A DNA stretch of 64,000 bases from Deefgea piscis. Its GTDB lineage: Bacteria; Pseudomonadota; Gammaproteobacteria; Burkholderiales; Chitinibacteraceae. Positions within the stretch are counted from its first letter, which is position 1; every line of letters starts with the position of its first letter. The stretch spans positions 2,170,001-2,234,000 of the forward strand of contig NZ_CP054143.1 of the NCBI RefSeq assembly GCF_013284055.1, written 5' to 3'. Below the pieces are notes generated by a model. That model was given only the letters and a program-made list of their open reading frames with translations. It was not told the DNA's origin and did not search any database. The translations under genes were made by a program, and so were the position numbers. This document shows positions 55,011 through 64,000 of this stretch, piece by piece.

Positions 55011-55820
55011 TCAATGATCGAGCGCCAGCGTTAAATGGCTGGCGGTTTGCATGCCACGGGCGCGCATCTCGGTGATAAAAGCTTGCCCTTGTTCGGCAAA
55101 ACCCGCTACCGGGCTGGTGCAATCGGTGAGTAATAATAATTTATGAATCTGCGCTTCGCCCAAGGCGTTGGCTAAATCGCGCACCGTGCTGGCCACGCAA
55201 TGCGATAGCGCTTGGCCGGCAATCAAAATCAAATCGGCTTTGGCAAGCTCAGTTAACCACGCGGTATCGGCTGGATTGGCGTCATTCACATCGGGCACTT
55301 CGGCTTGCAGCGCCGAATAATGCTCGCTGCGCGGATTGCTGCCTTTATGAATAAAGTGCAGCGGTTTGAGCGTTTGCCGTTGCCATGTGTAAAGCGCAGC
55401 GAGTAAATCACTTTGCACCGCTTGCCCCCAACTGCCAATCAGGCAATGCTCGGGCCAAATCATCAGTTGATAGCGTTGATTGCAACTGAGCGCTTGCACA
55501 TACGCCAAACTATGCGCTTGCTGCGCCGGATCGCGCGCCCGCCACACACCGCTTTCTACCTCGTTTTGGCTGATCACGGTGAACGGCGCGGGGAGTTGGC
55601 CTGCGGCATCACACCACCAACTCGGGTGGGCAATATCCACCGGTAAATGCGAATCGAGCGTGACATGAATTTGACTGAGCGCGGTGCCTTGCTGGGCTAA
55701 AAGTGCGCCAATGCGCTGCAAATCAGCGCTGGCGCCAGCGACGGGCAGCGCCGCGCCGGCTTGATCGCAAAAGTCATTTTGCGGGTCGATGATGATCAGT
55801 TGCACATTGCGCTCAGGCAT
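55011..55820 (-). CDS. pncA: Nicotinamidase-like cysteine hydrolase
   Basis: 269 residues of the isochorismatase-like superfamily. The catalytic Asp is in [12 protein letters not shown], the metal-site residues lie in the [17 protein letters not shown] block (the usual DWHPxxHxSF), and the nucleophile Cys is in [16 protein letters not shown]. It is longer than typical PncA (about 210). The tight pairing with pncB argues for nicotinamide deamidation. Start taken at 55820, after an AAGGA site. Confidence 0.82.
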   Translation of the reverse strand: MPERNVQLIIIDPQNDFCDQAGAALPVAGASADLQRIGALLAQQGTALSQIHVTLDSHLPVDIAHPSWWCDAAGQLPAPFTVISQNEVESGVWRARDPAQQAHSLAYVQALSCNQRYQLMIWPEHCLIGSWGQAVQSDLLAALYTWQRQTLKPLHFIHKGSNPRSEHYSALQAEVPDVNDANPADTAWLTELAKADLILIAGQALSHCVASTVRDLANALGEAQIHKLLLLTDCTSPVAGFAEQGQAFITEMRARGMQTASHLTLALDH

Positions 55821-56077
55821 CGGCGTTCCTTCATTGATTGCGCCCAGTGACGGGCAACGCGGGGATTGGCAGCATACTCCGAACTGTACTTGAGCGCAGT
55901 AAACTAGGCACACTGCGCGATCTGGATCAAGGTTGGGGCGGAATGGGGAGTAGGGAGTGGGGATTCGTGCGCGGCTTTGGCTTGGCTTACTGACGGCAGC
56001 GGATTGATTCGGTTATATTGGGGCGTTTTGTGCTGATTTGGGCGCTGGCACATTGAGTTATTCACTTTGGGATTGGT

Positions 56078-57322
56078 ATGCGTTTTATTCACACCTCTGA
56101 TTGGCATTTAGGCCAAACCTTGCATCATTTTGAGCGTCGATTTGAGCATCAATGTTTTTTGGATTGGTTGCTGGCGACCTTGGTGACCGAGCAAGCGCAA
56201 ACCTTGCTGATTTCGGGTGATATTTTTGATAACGCCAACCCTTCGGCCGCAGCGCAAAAGCAGTTTTATCAATTTTTGCAGCAAGCCAAGGCGCGCGTTC
56301 CGGCGCTGAATATTGTGATTATCGCCGGTAATCATGATTCACCGGGGCGGCTTGAAATGCCTGCGCCGTTTTTAGCGGGGATGGATGCCAGCGTAATCGG
56401 CTTTGTACCGCGCGATGCGGCAGGGCAAATCGACGTCAGCCGTTTAGTGATTCCCCTGCAAGACACGCAAGGCGTGGCGGCGTGGTGTTTGGCGATTCCA
56501 TTTTTACGCCCGGGGGATGTGCCGCGCGTTGCCGATTTAGCCGAAGGGCTTGACCCGTATACCGCCGGCATTACTGCGCTGTATCAACAGACTTTGGCGC
56601 ATGCGCTGAGCCTGCGCCAAGCGGGCCAGCCGATTATTGCGCTCGGGCATTGCCATATGGTGGGCGGTGAAGTCTCGCAAGATTCAGAGCGGCCGATTGT
56701 AATTGGTGGCAGCGAAGCGCTATCGGCCAAAATGTTTGACGCCAATATTGCCTACGCCGCTTTGGGGCATTTGCATTTGGCGCAAATGGTGGGGCAACAA
56801 GCGCATATTCGCTATTGCGGTAGCCCGATTCCGTTGTCGTTTGCCGAAGTGGCGTATCCGCATCAAGTGCTGCGCTTTGATACCGCAGGTGAAACGGTGG
56901 TAGATGTGACGCCTTTATTGGTGCCGCGCGCGGTGGATTTATTGCGCGTGCCGAACAAAGCCGCGCCAATGGCCGAGGTGTTGGCGGCACTTGCGGCGCT
57001 TAATTTACCGGCTGATTTAGCGCCGGAGCAGTATCCGTTTTTAGAAGTGCGTATTGCGCTGGAGCAGCCCGAGCCCGGTTTGCGTGCGCAAATTGAAGCG
57101 GCCATTGAAGGAAAACCGGTGCGCTTGGCCAAAATTGAAACCCGCTTTGCCGCTAAAAATAGCGCTGAGCTTGAAGATGAAACCTTGCCTGAGTTAGCGC
57201 AATTGCAGCCCGATGCCATTTTTAATCGCCTCTATCGCAGCAAATACGCGGCGGATGCACCGCCCGAATTGATGGCGGCATTGGCCGAATTAATGCTCAA
57301 TGCAGGGGCGGATGAAAAATGA
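56078..57322 (+). CDS. sbcD: Exonuclease subunit SbcD
   Basis: 414-residue Mre11-type metallophosphoesterase. All phosphoesterase motifs are visible: HTSDWHLGQTL, LLISGDIFDNANP, IIAGNHDSPGRLE, ALGHCHMVGG and YAALGHLHLAQ. It forms with SbcC a Mn-dependent nuclease that opens hairpins and trims DNA ends. Its stop overlaps the sbcC start (ATGA). SbcCD cuts long palindromes, which is notable given the palindromic repeats in this window. Confidence 0.95.
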   Translation: MRFIHTSDWHLGQTLHHFERRFEHQCFLDWLLATLVTEQAQTLLISGDIFDNANPSAAAQKQFYQFLQQAKARVPALNIVIIAGNHDSPGRLEMPAPFLAGMDASVIGFVPRDAAGQIDVSRLVIPLQDTQGVAAWCLAIPFLRPGDVPRVADLAEGLDPYTAGITALYQQTLAHALSLRQAGQPIIALGHCHMVGGEVSQDSERPIVIGGSEALSAKMFDANIAYAALGHLHLAQMVGQQAHIRYCGSPIPLSFAEVAYPHQVLRFDTAGETVVDVTPLLVPRAVDLLRVPNKAAPMAEVLAALAALNLPADLAPEQYPFLEVRIALEQPEPGLRAQIEAAIEGKPVRLAKIETRFAAKNSAELEDETLPELAQLQPDAIFNRLYRSKYAADAPPELMAALAELMLNAGADEK

Positions 57323-60300
57323 AAATTTTAGCGATACGCGGTAAAAACCTTGCCTCTTTGGCCGGTGAATTTGGGGTTGATTTTGAGCAAGAGCCACTTA
57401 AATCGGCCGGTTTATTTGCCATTAGCGGCCCAACGGGCGCTGGCAAAAGCACATTGCTGGACGCGCTGTGTATGGCGCTGTATGAGAGCACGCCGCGCTT
57501 ACTTAAAGCCGGTAGCGGTAAAACCTTGCCTGACGGCACCGATTTAATCACCCATCAAGACGCCGCCAATTTGCTGCGCCGTGGCTGTGCTGATGGCTAT
57601 GCCGAAGTGGATTTTGTCGGCAACGATGGTGCGAGCTATCGCGCGCGCTGGAGCGTGCGCCGGGCGCGCGGCAGTGTTAAAGGCAGCTTGCAAGCCAGTA
57701 CGATGTCGCTGCTGCAATTGCCGCATATGCAGCCGATTGGCGGCAAAAAAAATGAAGTCAAAGCCGAGATCATCCAGCGCATTGGTTTGAATTTTGAGCA
57801 ATTCACTCGCGCGGTATTGCTGGCGCAAAATGAGTTTTCCAGCTTTTTAAAAGCCGATGACAACGAGCGCGGCGAGCTATTAGAAACGCTCACCGGCAGC
57901 ACCATTTATAGTCAGCTCTCGCAAGGCGCTTTTGTTCGCGCCAAAGCTGAATTACAAGCGCTGCAGCGGATTAACGATCGACTCGCCGATCAAAAACCAC
58001 TCAGTGCAGAGGCGCGTAGCGAGCTGGATGTGGCGGCCACTACTGCCGCGCAAGCTTTAAGCACCCTCGATACCACGGCGCAGTCATTGAATAACGCACT
58101 GCGCTGGTACACCGAGGCCGACAAACTCGCCCTTGGCGTGAACGCCGCGCAAGTTGCCGTGGATGAACAACAGACTGCCCACGCGGCGGCGGCCTCACGC
58201 CGCGAAATGCTGCAGCAGCTCGATCTGGTGCAAGCCGCCCGCCCTTTATTGCTTGATGTGGATCGCCTTGCCACGAGTTTGGCGCAAACCAGCGCGGCCA
58301 TCACCGTGGGGCAGCAGCAATTGAGCGCGGCCAATCAGGCCAGTGACACAGCCAATGCCGCATTGAGCCAAGCGCAAAGCCAGCAACTGGCGGCCGAACA
58401 AGCGCAAAGCGCTGCGGCGCCACAACTGGATGCCGCCAAAAAGCTCGACACCAGCATCGACATTCGCCAATCCGCACAAGCGGCATTGCACAGTACGGTG
58501 GCGCAAGCCAATCACGCCGCGCAGCAAGCATGGGCGCAGCACGAGCAGCAACAAAAAGAGCTTGAGCATGGGTATGTACAGCTAGCCAATGCTGAAAAAT
58601 GGCTGCATGCACATACCCAGTATGAAGATTTGGCGCAGAATTGGGCTGTGTATGCGGTGCAGCTACAACAAGCGGCAGCGGCGCGCACCGCCGCTCAAGG
58701 CGCGGCCAGCCAATGCGCCCAATTGACGCAAGCGCACGCTATGCAAACAGCGCAGCTCAGTGCCGCGAATGAACAATTAGCAACAGCACAAATCGCGCTG
58801 CAGCAGGCCGAGCAGCAGCGGCAAGTCGCCATAGCCCAGCAGGCGCAAATCGACATTGGCAGCTTGCCAGCGCAAAAAGTGCAATGGACGCAGCGGCGCG
58901 ATGATTTAGCCAGCGCCCAGCAACTGGTGCAGCGCATTAGCGAATACACGGCGCAGCTGAATAAATTGCTGCATCAGCAAGCCATGCAGCAAGCGGCGCA
59001 GGCGCAAACCGAGCAAAATTTGGCAGTGCTAACGCAGCAGCAACCGCTGATTGCCGCCACCTTGGCGCAAGCTGAGCGCTCGCTCAAATCGGCCGAAGCG
59101 GCGTGTAACAGCAACGTTGAGTCGCTACGCGATGCGCTGCAAGAGGATGCACCTTGCCCTGTCTGCGGTGCGCTCGATCATCCTTACGTCAGTGCAAATC
59201 CGCAGTTGCAAGCGATGTTGGCCAGCTTGCAAGCCGAAGTCGCCACGCAGCAGCAGCAGCAGCAACAGCAATTAAGCTTACACAGCCAATTGAATGCCGA
59301 GCTTGCCAACATCCAGCGCGCTTTGGCCGAGATTCACCCCGAAATTACCCGCATCACCGCAGAGCGCGATGCCTTAAATTCGCAATGGCAAAACCATGCT
59401 TTACTAGCCGAAATTAGCGCAATGAATCCGGCTGAGCAGCCCGCATGGTTTGCCGAGCAACACACCGCATTACAAACACAAGCCAGCGCCATGGCCGCGC
59501 AAGAAGCCGCATGGCAACAGGCGCAGCAGGCCAAAGACAGCGCGCAAGCAGCATTTGAGCAAGCCAACCAAGCGCAGCAAAGCCAGAAAGACGCGGTGCA
59601 ACAATGCCAAAGCGTATTGCAGCAGATCGCCACGCAACGTGCTGCCGCGCAACTTGCCGAGCAAGAGCACGCCGCGCGCTGCGCCGCCAGCTTGGCGCAA
59701 TTGGCACCGGCTTTACAGTTTGACGCTGCTTGGCAAGCGCGCTGGCAGGCCGATCCGGCGGTGGAGCAAGCGCATTGGCAACAGCAAGCTCAGCTTTGGT
59801 TGGCGCAGCACAGCGCACACGCGAGCGGCCTGCAAAGCACCGCCTTACTGGCGCAAACGGTGGCCGGATTACTCGCCGCCGCACAACAAACCAGCGCCGA
59901 GCAGCAGCGCTTGCAAGCGCAACTCAATGCCGAGCAAGCCGCGCTAAGCGCATTGCAATCGGAACGACAGGCGCTGTTTGCCGGACACAGCGTAGCGAGT
60001 GTTGAGGCGCAATTGGCGCAAGCCTTGACCAGCGCCAAAGCGCTGCAAAACCAAGCCCAGCTCGCCGCACAATCGGCCGCGCAGCACGTGGTTCGCGAGC
60101 AAGCGGCGTTGGCCCAAGCTCAAGCGCAGCTGAGCCAGTGGCAACAACAAGCGCACAGCGCGCAGCAGCAACTTGATCAATGGTTGGCCGAGCAGGGCAT
60201 TGAACTGGCGGTGTTACGACAACATTTGGCATTGGATGCCGCAGGGTTAGCCAGTGAGCGCGCCGCGCTATTGGCGCTCGATACAGCGGTATTGCACGCG

Positions 60301-61053
60301 CAAACGGTATTGCAAGAACGCTGTTTGCAACAGCAGCATCACCAAGCGCAACAGCCCGAGCTCGTCAACGCTGAGGACGGCGCCGCACTGGCGCAATTGC
60401 AAGCGCAGGTTGCAGACATCAGCCGCGAGCAAGCCGCCGCGCAGGCGAAAGCCGCGAGCTTGCAGTTACAACTCGCCCAAGACGAAGCGCGCCGCAGCGC
60501 CGCCGCCGATCTGTTGCTAGAAATCACCGCGCAAGAAACCATCCAGCGCCGCTGGGCGCAACTGGGTGATTTAATTGGCTCAAGCGACGGTAAAAAATTT
60601 CGCAATTACGCCCAGCAATACACGCTGGATGTGCTGCTCGGCTATAGCAATCGGCACTTGCAGCAACTCTCCCGCCGCTATCGCTTGCAACGGATTAACG
60701 ACACGCTGGCGCTGATGGTGATTGACCAAGACATGGGCGACGAAGCGCGCTCGGTGCATTCGCTCTCGGGTGGCGAATCATTCTTGGTGTCGCTAGCGCT
60801 GGCGCTCGGTTTGGCATCACTCTCATCGCAGCGCGTGCGCGTTGAATCGCTATTTATCGACGAAGGCTTTGGCAGCCTCGACGCCGACACCCTCAGCATC
60901 GCCATGGATGCGCTCGACGGCCTGCAAGCGCTAGGCCGAAAAGTCGGCGTGATCTCGCACGTACAAGAAATGACCGAACGCATCGCCAGCAAAATCAGCG
61001 TACAAAAAACCGCCGGCGGTCGAAGCGTGATTAGCGTGATGGAAGGGCGGTGA
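57319..61053 (+). CDS. sbcC: Exonuclease subunit SbcC
   Basis: 1244-residue Rad50-type ATPase. The Walker A is AISGPTGAGKSTLLDAL (about 32-48). Two long Ala/Gln-rich coiled coils flank the zinc hook CPVC (613-616, almost at the centre). The ABC signature is HSLSGGESFLVSLALALGLASL and Walker B is SLFIDEGFGSLD. It is longer than E. coli SbcC (1048) through added coiled coil. A (CAG)-type run gives QQQQQQQQ near 643-650. Residues about 417-434 are encoded by an in-frame 51-bp palindromic element. Confidence 0.95.
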   Translation: MKILAIRGKNLASLAGEFGVDFEQEPLKSAGLFAISGPTGAGKSTLLDALCMALYESTPRLLKAGSGKTLPDGTDLITHQDAANLLRRGCADGYAEVDFVGNDGASYRARWSVRRARGSVKGSLQASTMSLLQLPHMQPIGGKKNEVKAEIIQRIGLNFEQFTRAVLLAQNEFSSFLKADDNERGELLETLTGSTIYSQLSQGAFVRAKAELQALQRINDRLADQKPLSAEARSELDVAATTAAQALSTLDTTAQSLNNALRWYTEADKLALGVNAAQVAVDEQQTAHAAAASRREMLQQLDLVQAARPLLLDVDRLATSLAQTSAAITVGQQQLSAANQASDTANAALSQAQSQQLAAEQAQSAAAPQLDAAKKLDTSIDIRQSAQAALHSTVAQANHAAQQAWAQHEQQQKELEHGYVQLANAEKWLHAHTQYEDLAQNWAVYAVQLQQAAAARTAAQGAASQCAQLTQAHAMQTAQLSAANEQLATAQIALQQAEQQRQVAIAQQAQIDIGSLPAQKVQWTQRRDDLASAQQLVQRISEYTAQLNKLLHQQAMQQAAQAQTEQNLAVLTQQQPLIAATLAQAERSLKSAEAACNSNVESLRDALQEDAPCPVCGALDHPYVSANPQLQAMLASLQAEVATQQQQQQQQLSLHSQLNAELANIQRALAEIHPEITRITAERDALNSQWQNHALLAEISAMNPAEQPAWFAEQHTALQTQASAMAAQEAAWQQAQQAKDSAQAAFEQANQAQQSQKDAVQQCQSVLQQIATQRAAAQLAEQEHAARCAASLAQLAPALQFDAAWQARWQADPAVEQAHWQQQAQLWLAQHSAHASGLQSTALLAQTVAGLLAAAQQTSAEQQRLQAQLNAEQAALSALQSERQALFAGHSVASVEAQLAQALTSAKALQNQAQLAAQSAAQHVVREQAALAQAQAQLSQWQQQAHSAQQQLDQWLAEQGIELAVLRQHLALDAAGLASERAALLALDTAVLHAQTVLQERCLQQQHHQAQQPELVNAEDGAALAQLQAQVADISREQAAAQAKAASLQLQLAQDEARRSAAADLLLEITAQETIQRRWAQLGDLIGSSDGKKFRNYAQQYTLDVLLGYSNRHLQQLSRRYRLQRINDTLALMVIDQDMGDEARSVHSLSGGESFLVSLALALGLASLSSQRVRVESLFIDEGFGSLDADTLSIAMDALDGLQALGRKVGVISHVQEMTERIASKISVQKTAGGRSVISVMEGR
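58569..58619. repeat. 51-bp palindromic element, copy 6, inside sbcC
   Basis: Arms TGGGTATGTACAGCTAGCCA (58569-58588) and TGGCTGCATGCACATACCCA (58600-58619) around an 11-base spacer. At 51 bp it keeps the frame and encodes about GYVQLANAEKWLHAHTQ in the first coiled coil. It matches copy 5 at 39 of 51 positions and copy 1 at 33 of 51. Confidence 0.85.
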
Positions 61054-61071
61054 TTGGGGGGTATTGGTGGT

Positions 61072-61093
61072 AGGGCTTTGTTAATAAAGCCCT
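61072..61093. terminator. Weak hairpin after sbcC
   Basis: AGGGCTTT-GTTAAT-AAAGCCCT is a perfect 8-bp stem between converging genes, but no clear T-run follows on either strand. Confidence 0.4.
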
Positions 61094-61159
61094 GCAATCA
61101 AATACATCTCGCATGGCGTTGTATCAAATTTATGCATAACAAGGTATGCGCTTCGCTTA

Positions 61160-62662
61160 TTACACGCTACTTGATGCGAGTGAATAGTCTTTCCATAAGC
61201 GATCAATCATTGCGCGCATACCTTCATCTTCTGGCAGAGGGTATTGATCAAAATCGCCTTGCGTCGCTACGTACAGTTCTTCGCCTCCTTTTTGAGCAGA
61301 GGCCAGCGCAATGCGAAAGCATACCTCTGCCTTTGCTGCATCCCCAAGCAACCAGTGCACATAAGCTAGATTGCCGCGGGAAATCCCACAATCCGAACAT
61401 AATTTAAGGGCTTCTTCTAGCGCGGCCTTTGCTGCATGGAGCAGAGAGTCGGCTTCTTCCCGATTAGCCCAATTTTTCTTAGCCTTCATCAGTAGTGCAA
61501 AGCCTTTTCCGCCGAACGCTTGTCCCACCACTTCACTAATTTCCGGAGTTGAGTCAACTAGATACTTATCTATCAGTCGTTCGTAAACGACAATTGCTTC
61601 ATCTAATCTCTGCATCTCTGTAAGAGCAATGCCCATGTCATGCATTGCTGTCGCTACGTACTTACAGATTTTAGGCGTTGTGTCATAAACAAAAGTATCG
61701 ATCAGCTGTTGGTAGGCAGCAATAGCGTTTTCTGGTTGATTTTGTTTAAGGATGATCGCTTTATTGTGCATTGCCGCGGCTATTAGTAAACGAATGTTTG
61801 GAGTCGAGCTTGTCGTGTAAGTGTCTATCATTGTTTGATAAGTGGCGATGGCCTCATCTAGCATTTTCATTTGATCTAAAACAACGCCGCGATTAAATAG
61901 TGCTTGTACCGCTTTATCTGCACCAGTGTTTGGGATTTCACTAGCACGTTTCCAGAATAAGGCAGCGTCTTCAAGCTTCGAGGCATTGTATGCAGCGAAA
62001 GCTCGCTGGTTCCAATCTTCATAAGAATAGCTAGCTTCCGGGATATGCCGTAGGCGTTCTTCGTTGCTACGAAGTGCTTTAGTATCTTCATCACTAATTG
62101 GCGGAGCATCTTTTACAGATGCATACATGCTGTCCTGCATATTTTTAATTGCTGCGCTACGTTTCTGCTCCACATCAGCCACCTTATCATTTATTGTCTG
62201 ATGTGCTTGTTCTGCCGCTCTTTCCAGTTCCAGCATTTGCGTCATCAACTTATCAGCATTGTCATCAAACCATTGCTTGCTGGCTGATTTGGCATCTTCT
62301 TTCGCTTTGTTGGCCACAGAAACATACGCCGCCCAACCGCCAAGAAAAAATACAACGGTAATTAGTAAGCCAAGCAGACCAGTAGCGATAGCAAACCGAT
62401 CTACCTCAGAATTAATATCACTTACACGGTTATTTTGGTCATCGATTCTTTTGTCAAATGCATCAATGCGGGCTTTTAGGCTCTCAATATCTTTTTGCTG
62501 TATTTCTCGGTTACTGTCGATTTTTAGTTGCAGCAATTCTTTCTGGGTGCTTAGTGCATTGCTATCTTGTTTTTCGTTGGCGACGGCGATAGGCAGGGCA
62601 AGACACAGCAAGCAACTAAGGACAAACAAACGAAGGGATAAGCGCATAGCTGAGCGTGCCAT
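61160..62662 (-). CDS. Membrane-anchored TPR-repeat protein of unknown function
   Basis: About 500 residues. A signal peptide or first helix (LRLFVLSCLLCLALPIAVA) is followed by a coiled coil (about 35-85), a membrane helix (AIATGLLGLLITVVFFLGGWAAY), a second coiled coil, and TPRs from about 210. Several TPRs have a 44-residue period with a TPxI motif (DEAIATYQTMIDTYTTSSTP; EAIVVYERLIDKYLVDSTP), a subtype often seen in signalling or defence-linked proteins. Codon use looks more AT-rich than its neighbours. The start (62662 or 62647) has no good ribosome-binding site. Function not recognised. Confidence 0.75.
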   Translation of the reverse strand: MARSAMRLSLRLFVLSCLLCLALPIAVANEKQDSNALSTQKELLQLKIDSNREIQQKDIESLKARIDAFDKRIDDQNNRVSDINSEVDRFAIATGLLGLLITVVFFLGGWAAYVSVANKAKEDAKSASKQWFDDNADKLMTQMLELERAAEQAHQTINDKVADVEQKRSAAIKNMQDSMYASVKDAPPISDEDTKALRSNEERLRHIPEASYSYEDWNQRAFAAYNASKLEDAALFWKRASEIPNTGADKAVQALFNRGVVLDQMKMLDEAIATYQTMIDTYTTSSTPNIRLLIAAAMHNKAIILKQNQPENAIAAYQQLIDTFVYDTTPKICKYVATAMHDMGIALTEMQRLDEAIVVYERLIDKYLVDSTPEISEVVGQAFGGKGFALLMKAKKNWANREEADSLLHAAKAALEEALKLCSDCGISRGNLAYVHWLLGDAAKAEVCFRIALASAQKGGEELYVATQGDFDQYPLPEDEGMRAMIDRLWKDYSLASSSV

Positions 62663-63072
62663 ATTGGACAATGAGCTGACATTATGCCATCTGCAAGCTG
62701 TCTCGGTGAAATACAGTGGTACGAAGTAGGGCGTAATCGCCGAAGGCATTACGCCGCATACCGTAATCAATCCACATCGCACACCACCATGCTGAATCCT
62801 TAAGCCGATTGGCGTATTGCCGCTGCGCGTCGAATACACCCTGCCTAGGTATTTAATTGCCGCTCTTTATTTTCTAAGCCTTGCTATTCATACCCCCGTA
62901 TTAACCTCCACTTGTTATTTCCTCACTGGATGAATCGCTCTTGGCGATGTTGCGTTGATCGCGTTGTTTAGCCATCAGTACGCGCTGCGCTGCGTTGGAC
63001 TTGGGTATCATGATTGGTAGCGACTTGGCTCGATTTTGATTTGCTGCGTTGTTTGGTGATTTGGAGACGATG
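62663..63072. other. 410-bp divergent intergenic region with two palindromes
   Basis: It contains the hairpin GGCGTAAT-C-GCC-GAA-GGC-ATTACGCC (62730-62755) and a 51-bp palindromic element (62846-62896). The open frame of the TPR gene continues upstream through the first hairpin, but I consider that noncoding. GGAG at 63063-63066 serves the next gene. Confidence 0.5.
62846..62896. repeat. 51-bp palindromic element, copy 7 (degenerate)
   Basis: 51 bp from TAGGTATTTAATTGCCGC to GCTATTCATACCCC. Only the ends and the exact length clearly agree with the other copies; the inner stem is poor. Confidence 0.5.
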
Positions 63073-63804
63073 ATGGAAAAATTTGCTGAGATTCAAGCCC
63101 GCGCGATGGCGCGTAAAGGTGGGGCGCAGGCTTTGCAGGCTTTATTGCCCAAGGTGGCGAGCGAGGCGCAGTTTTTGGCGTTGCCCGATGATCGGGTGTT
63201 GGCGATGATGTGCCGCACGATTAATCAAGCGGGTTTTAATTGGACGGTGATCAATAACAAATGGCCGCAGTTTGAGGCGGCTTTTTTGGGTTTTGATGTC
63301 GATCGATTGGCGATGCTGTCTGCTGAGCAGTGGGAGGCGTATTGCAATGATGCTCGTGTGGTGCGGCATTGGCCGCGGATTAAAGCGCTAATGGAGAATG
63401 TCAGCTTTGTGCGGGCGTATAGCCATGAGTACGGTAGTTTTGCGCGGTTTTTAAATACGTTTCCTGCGTCGAGGCAGATCGACTTGATGGCGGTGTTAAA
63501 AAAACGCGGTAGCCGCTTGGGTGGTAATACCGGGCAATGGTTTTTGCGCTATGTCGGCAAAGATGGTTTTGTATTAAGCCAAGATGTGGTGTTGGCGCTG
63601 CAGCAAGCCGGTTTGGATATTCCCGCTCAACCGAGCGCCAAACGCGATTTAGAACGCATTCAGCAGGCGTTTAATACTTGGGCGGATGAAACCGGTTTGA
63701 GCTACACCCATCTGGGCAAGATTGCGGCTTATTCGGTGGGTAATAATTACGCCCCAGAACAGATTGATCACAGCGTGAGTAAATTTAATGCGATGATGGA
63801 TTAA
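63073..63804 (+). CDS. DNA-3-methyladenine glycosylase I-like protein
   Basis: 243 residues starting MEKFAEIQARAMARKGG. The order of helices, SFVRAYSHEYGSFARFLNTFP, LKKRGSRLGGNTGQWFLRYVGKDGF and the ALQQAGLDIPAQ end match the Tag-type helix-hairpin-helix glycosylases, which remove 3-methyladenine from DNA. The Cys/His zinc-snap residues of E. coli Tag are not seen, so it belongs to a divergent subgroup. Start preferred at 63073, six bases after GGAG; 63070 is also possible. Confidence 0.7.
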   Translation: MEKFAEIQARAMARKGGAQALQALLPKVASEAQFLALPDDRVLAMMCRTINQAGFNWTVINNKWPQFEAAFLGFDVDRLAMLSAEQWEAYCNDARVVRHWPRIKALMENVSFVRAYSHEYGSFARFLNTFPASRQIDLMAVLKKRGSRLGGNTGQWFLRYVGKDGFVLSQDVVLALQQAGLDIPAQPSAKRDLERIQQAFNTWADETGLSYTHLGKIAAYSVGNNYAPEQIDHSVSKFNAMMD

Positions 63805-63869
63805 GTGGCAGGCGGCGACTACAGGCTAGCCGCTTGCTGTTGAGTGGCTTGTTTGAAGGACTAAAACGA

Positions 63870-64000
63870 ATGAAAAAATATCAACGATTGGGCGCATGCC
63901 TATTATTGGCAAGCTTGGGGGCTTGCTCTTTTGGGCAACAAGATCGTTGTCTCGATCAAGCTGGTGCTGCGGCGGGCAATCAATGCACCTCTGCTGATGC
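63870..64000 (+). CDS. Lipoprotein, N-terminal part only
   Basis: Begins at an ATG after GAAGGA and runs off the right edge after about 43 codons. The N-terminus KKYQRLGACLLLASLGACSF has the lipobox LGAC, so the protein should be lipid-anchored. The mature part starts SFGQQDRCLDQAGAAAG and contains two more Cys residues. The family cannot be named from this fragment. Confidence 0.75.
   Translation, partial: MKKYQRLGACLLLASLGACSFGQQDRCLDQAGAAAGNQCTSAD

Noticed and set aside
59247..59272. CAG/CAA run in sbcC as a possible phase-variable microsatellite
   Set aside because: The unit is three bases, so slippage would not shift the frame, and it encodes a tolerated Gln run in the coiled coil.
58246..60605. 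Many long open frames on both strands inside sbcC
   Set aside because: They are shadows caused by the Ala/Gln-rich, GCG/CAG-biased codons of sbcC; none has a start signal or recognisable protein.
62663..62839. Upstream extension of the TPR gene by 59 codons
   Set aside because: It would translate the GGCGTAAT palindrome and lacks a start signal; the signal-like hydrophobic helix fits a start at 62662 or 62647.

Overview
The window looks like chromosome from a chitin-associated betaproteobacterium, probably Neisseriales and perhaps a Chitinibacter/Deefgea-type Chitinibacteraceae (inference). The reasons are a secreted GH18 chitinase, a phospholipase C carrying a chitin-binding module, a type IV minor-pilin cluster with pilY1, the EF-P/EarP arginine-rhamnosylation pair, and moderate GC with mostly housekeeping content. 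There is no prophage, insertion sequence, rRNA, tRNA or CRISPR array that I can support.

Layout. 1-1722: an unrecognised partial gene, then ubiA and ubiC (ubiquinone entry), all on minus. 1981-4334: chitinase and azlCD. 4414-5394: an orphan GspF/PilC-like gene. 5451-6660: promoter, lysine riboswitch and dapA. 6745-8019: nitronate monooxygenase-like flavoprotein. 8302-11262: bioF, a DUF2520 gene and bioH. 11351-13316: dsbC-like and ubiH-family genes. 13392-18567: comEC, a MOSC protein, a small FUSC-like membrane protein and an Fe-alcohol dehydrogenase. 18635-24690 (minus): doxX-like, SRPBCC, efp, earP, ydgA-like and purB. 24974-30837: an iron-uptake block with tonB, exbB, exbD, a siderophore receptor and piuC, with a Fur-box-like palindrome at the tonB start. 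30924-37179: CNNM/CorC protein, DEAD-box helicase, a 46-residue secreted peptide and the large phospholipase C. 37383-41659: fumC, then an operon of two uncharacterised membrane proteins with an M20 amidohydrolase. 41894-46591: phoD, a thermonuclease and a patatin. 46640-53208 (minus): fimT-pilV-pilW-pilX-pilY1-pilE. 53788-55820: pncB and a nicotinamidase. 56078-61053: sbcDC. 61160-62662: a TPR membrane protein. The end holds a Tag-like glycosylase and the start of a lipoprotein gene.

How the parts fit. Chitinase, chitin-binding phospholipase, type IV pilins, ComEC and a secreted nuclease would suit a surface-living chitin degrader able to take up DNA. PhoD, phospholipase C and patatin point to phosphate and lipid scavenging. 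The tonB-exbBD-receptor-piuC block is an iron acquisition unit. pncA-like and pncB form a nicotinamide-to-NAD salvage step.

The two most notable observations are not ordinary genes. First, a family of palindromic elements, each exactly 51 bp with TGGGTAT/ATACCCA-type ends, occurs at seven places. Six are intergenic or at a gene end, and one lies in frame inside sbcC, in the manner of Rickettsia palindromic elements. Second, a complete lysine riboswitch with a Shine-Dalgarno-sequestering hairpin precedes dapA.
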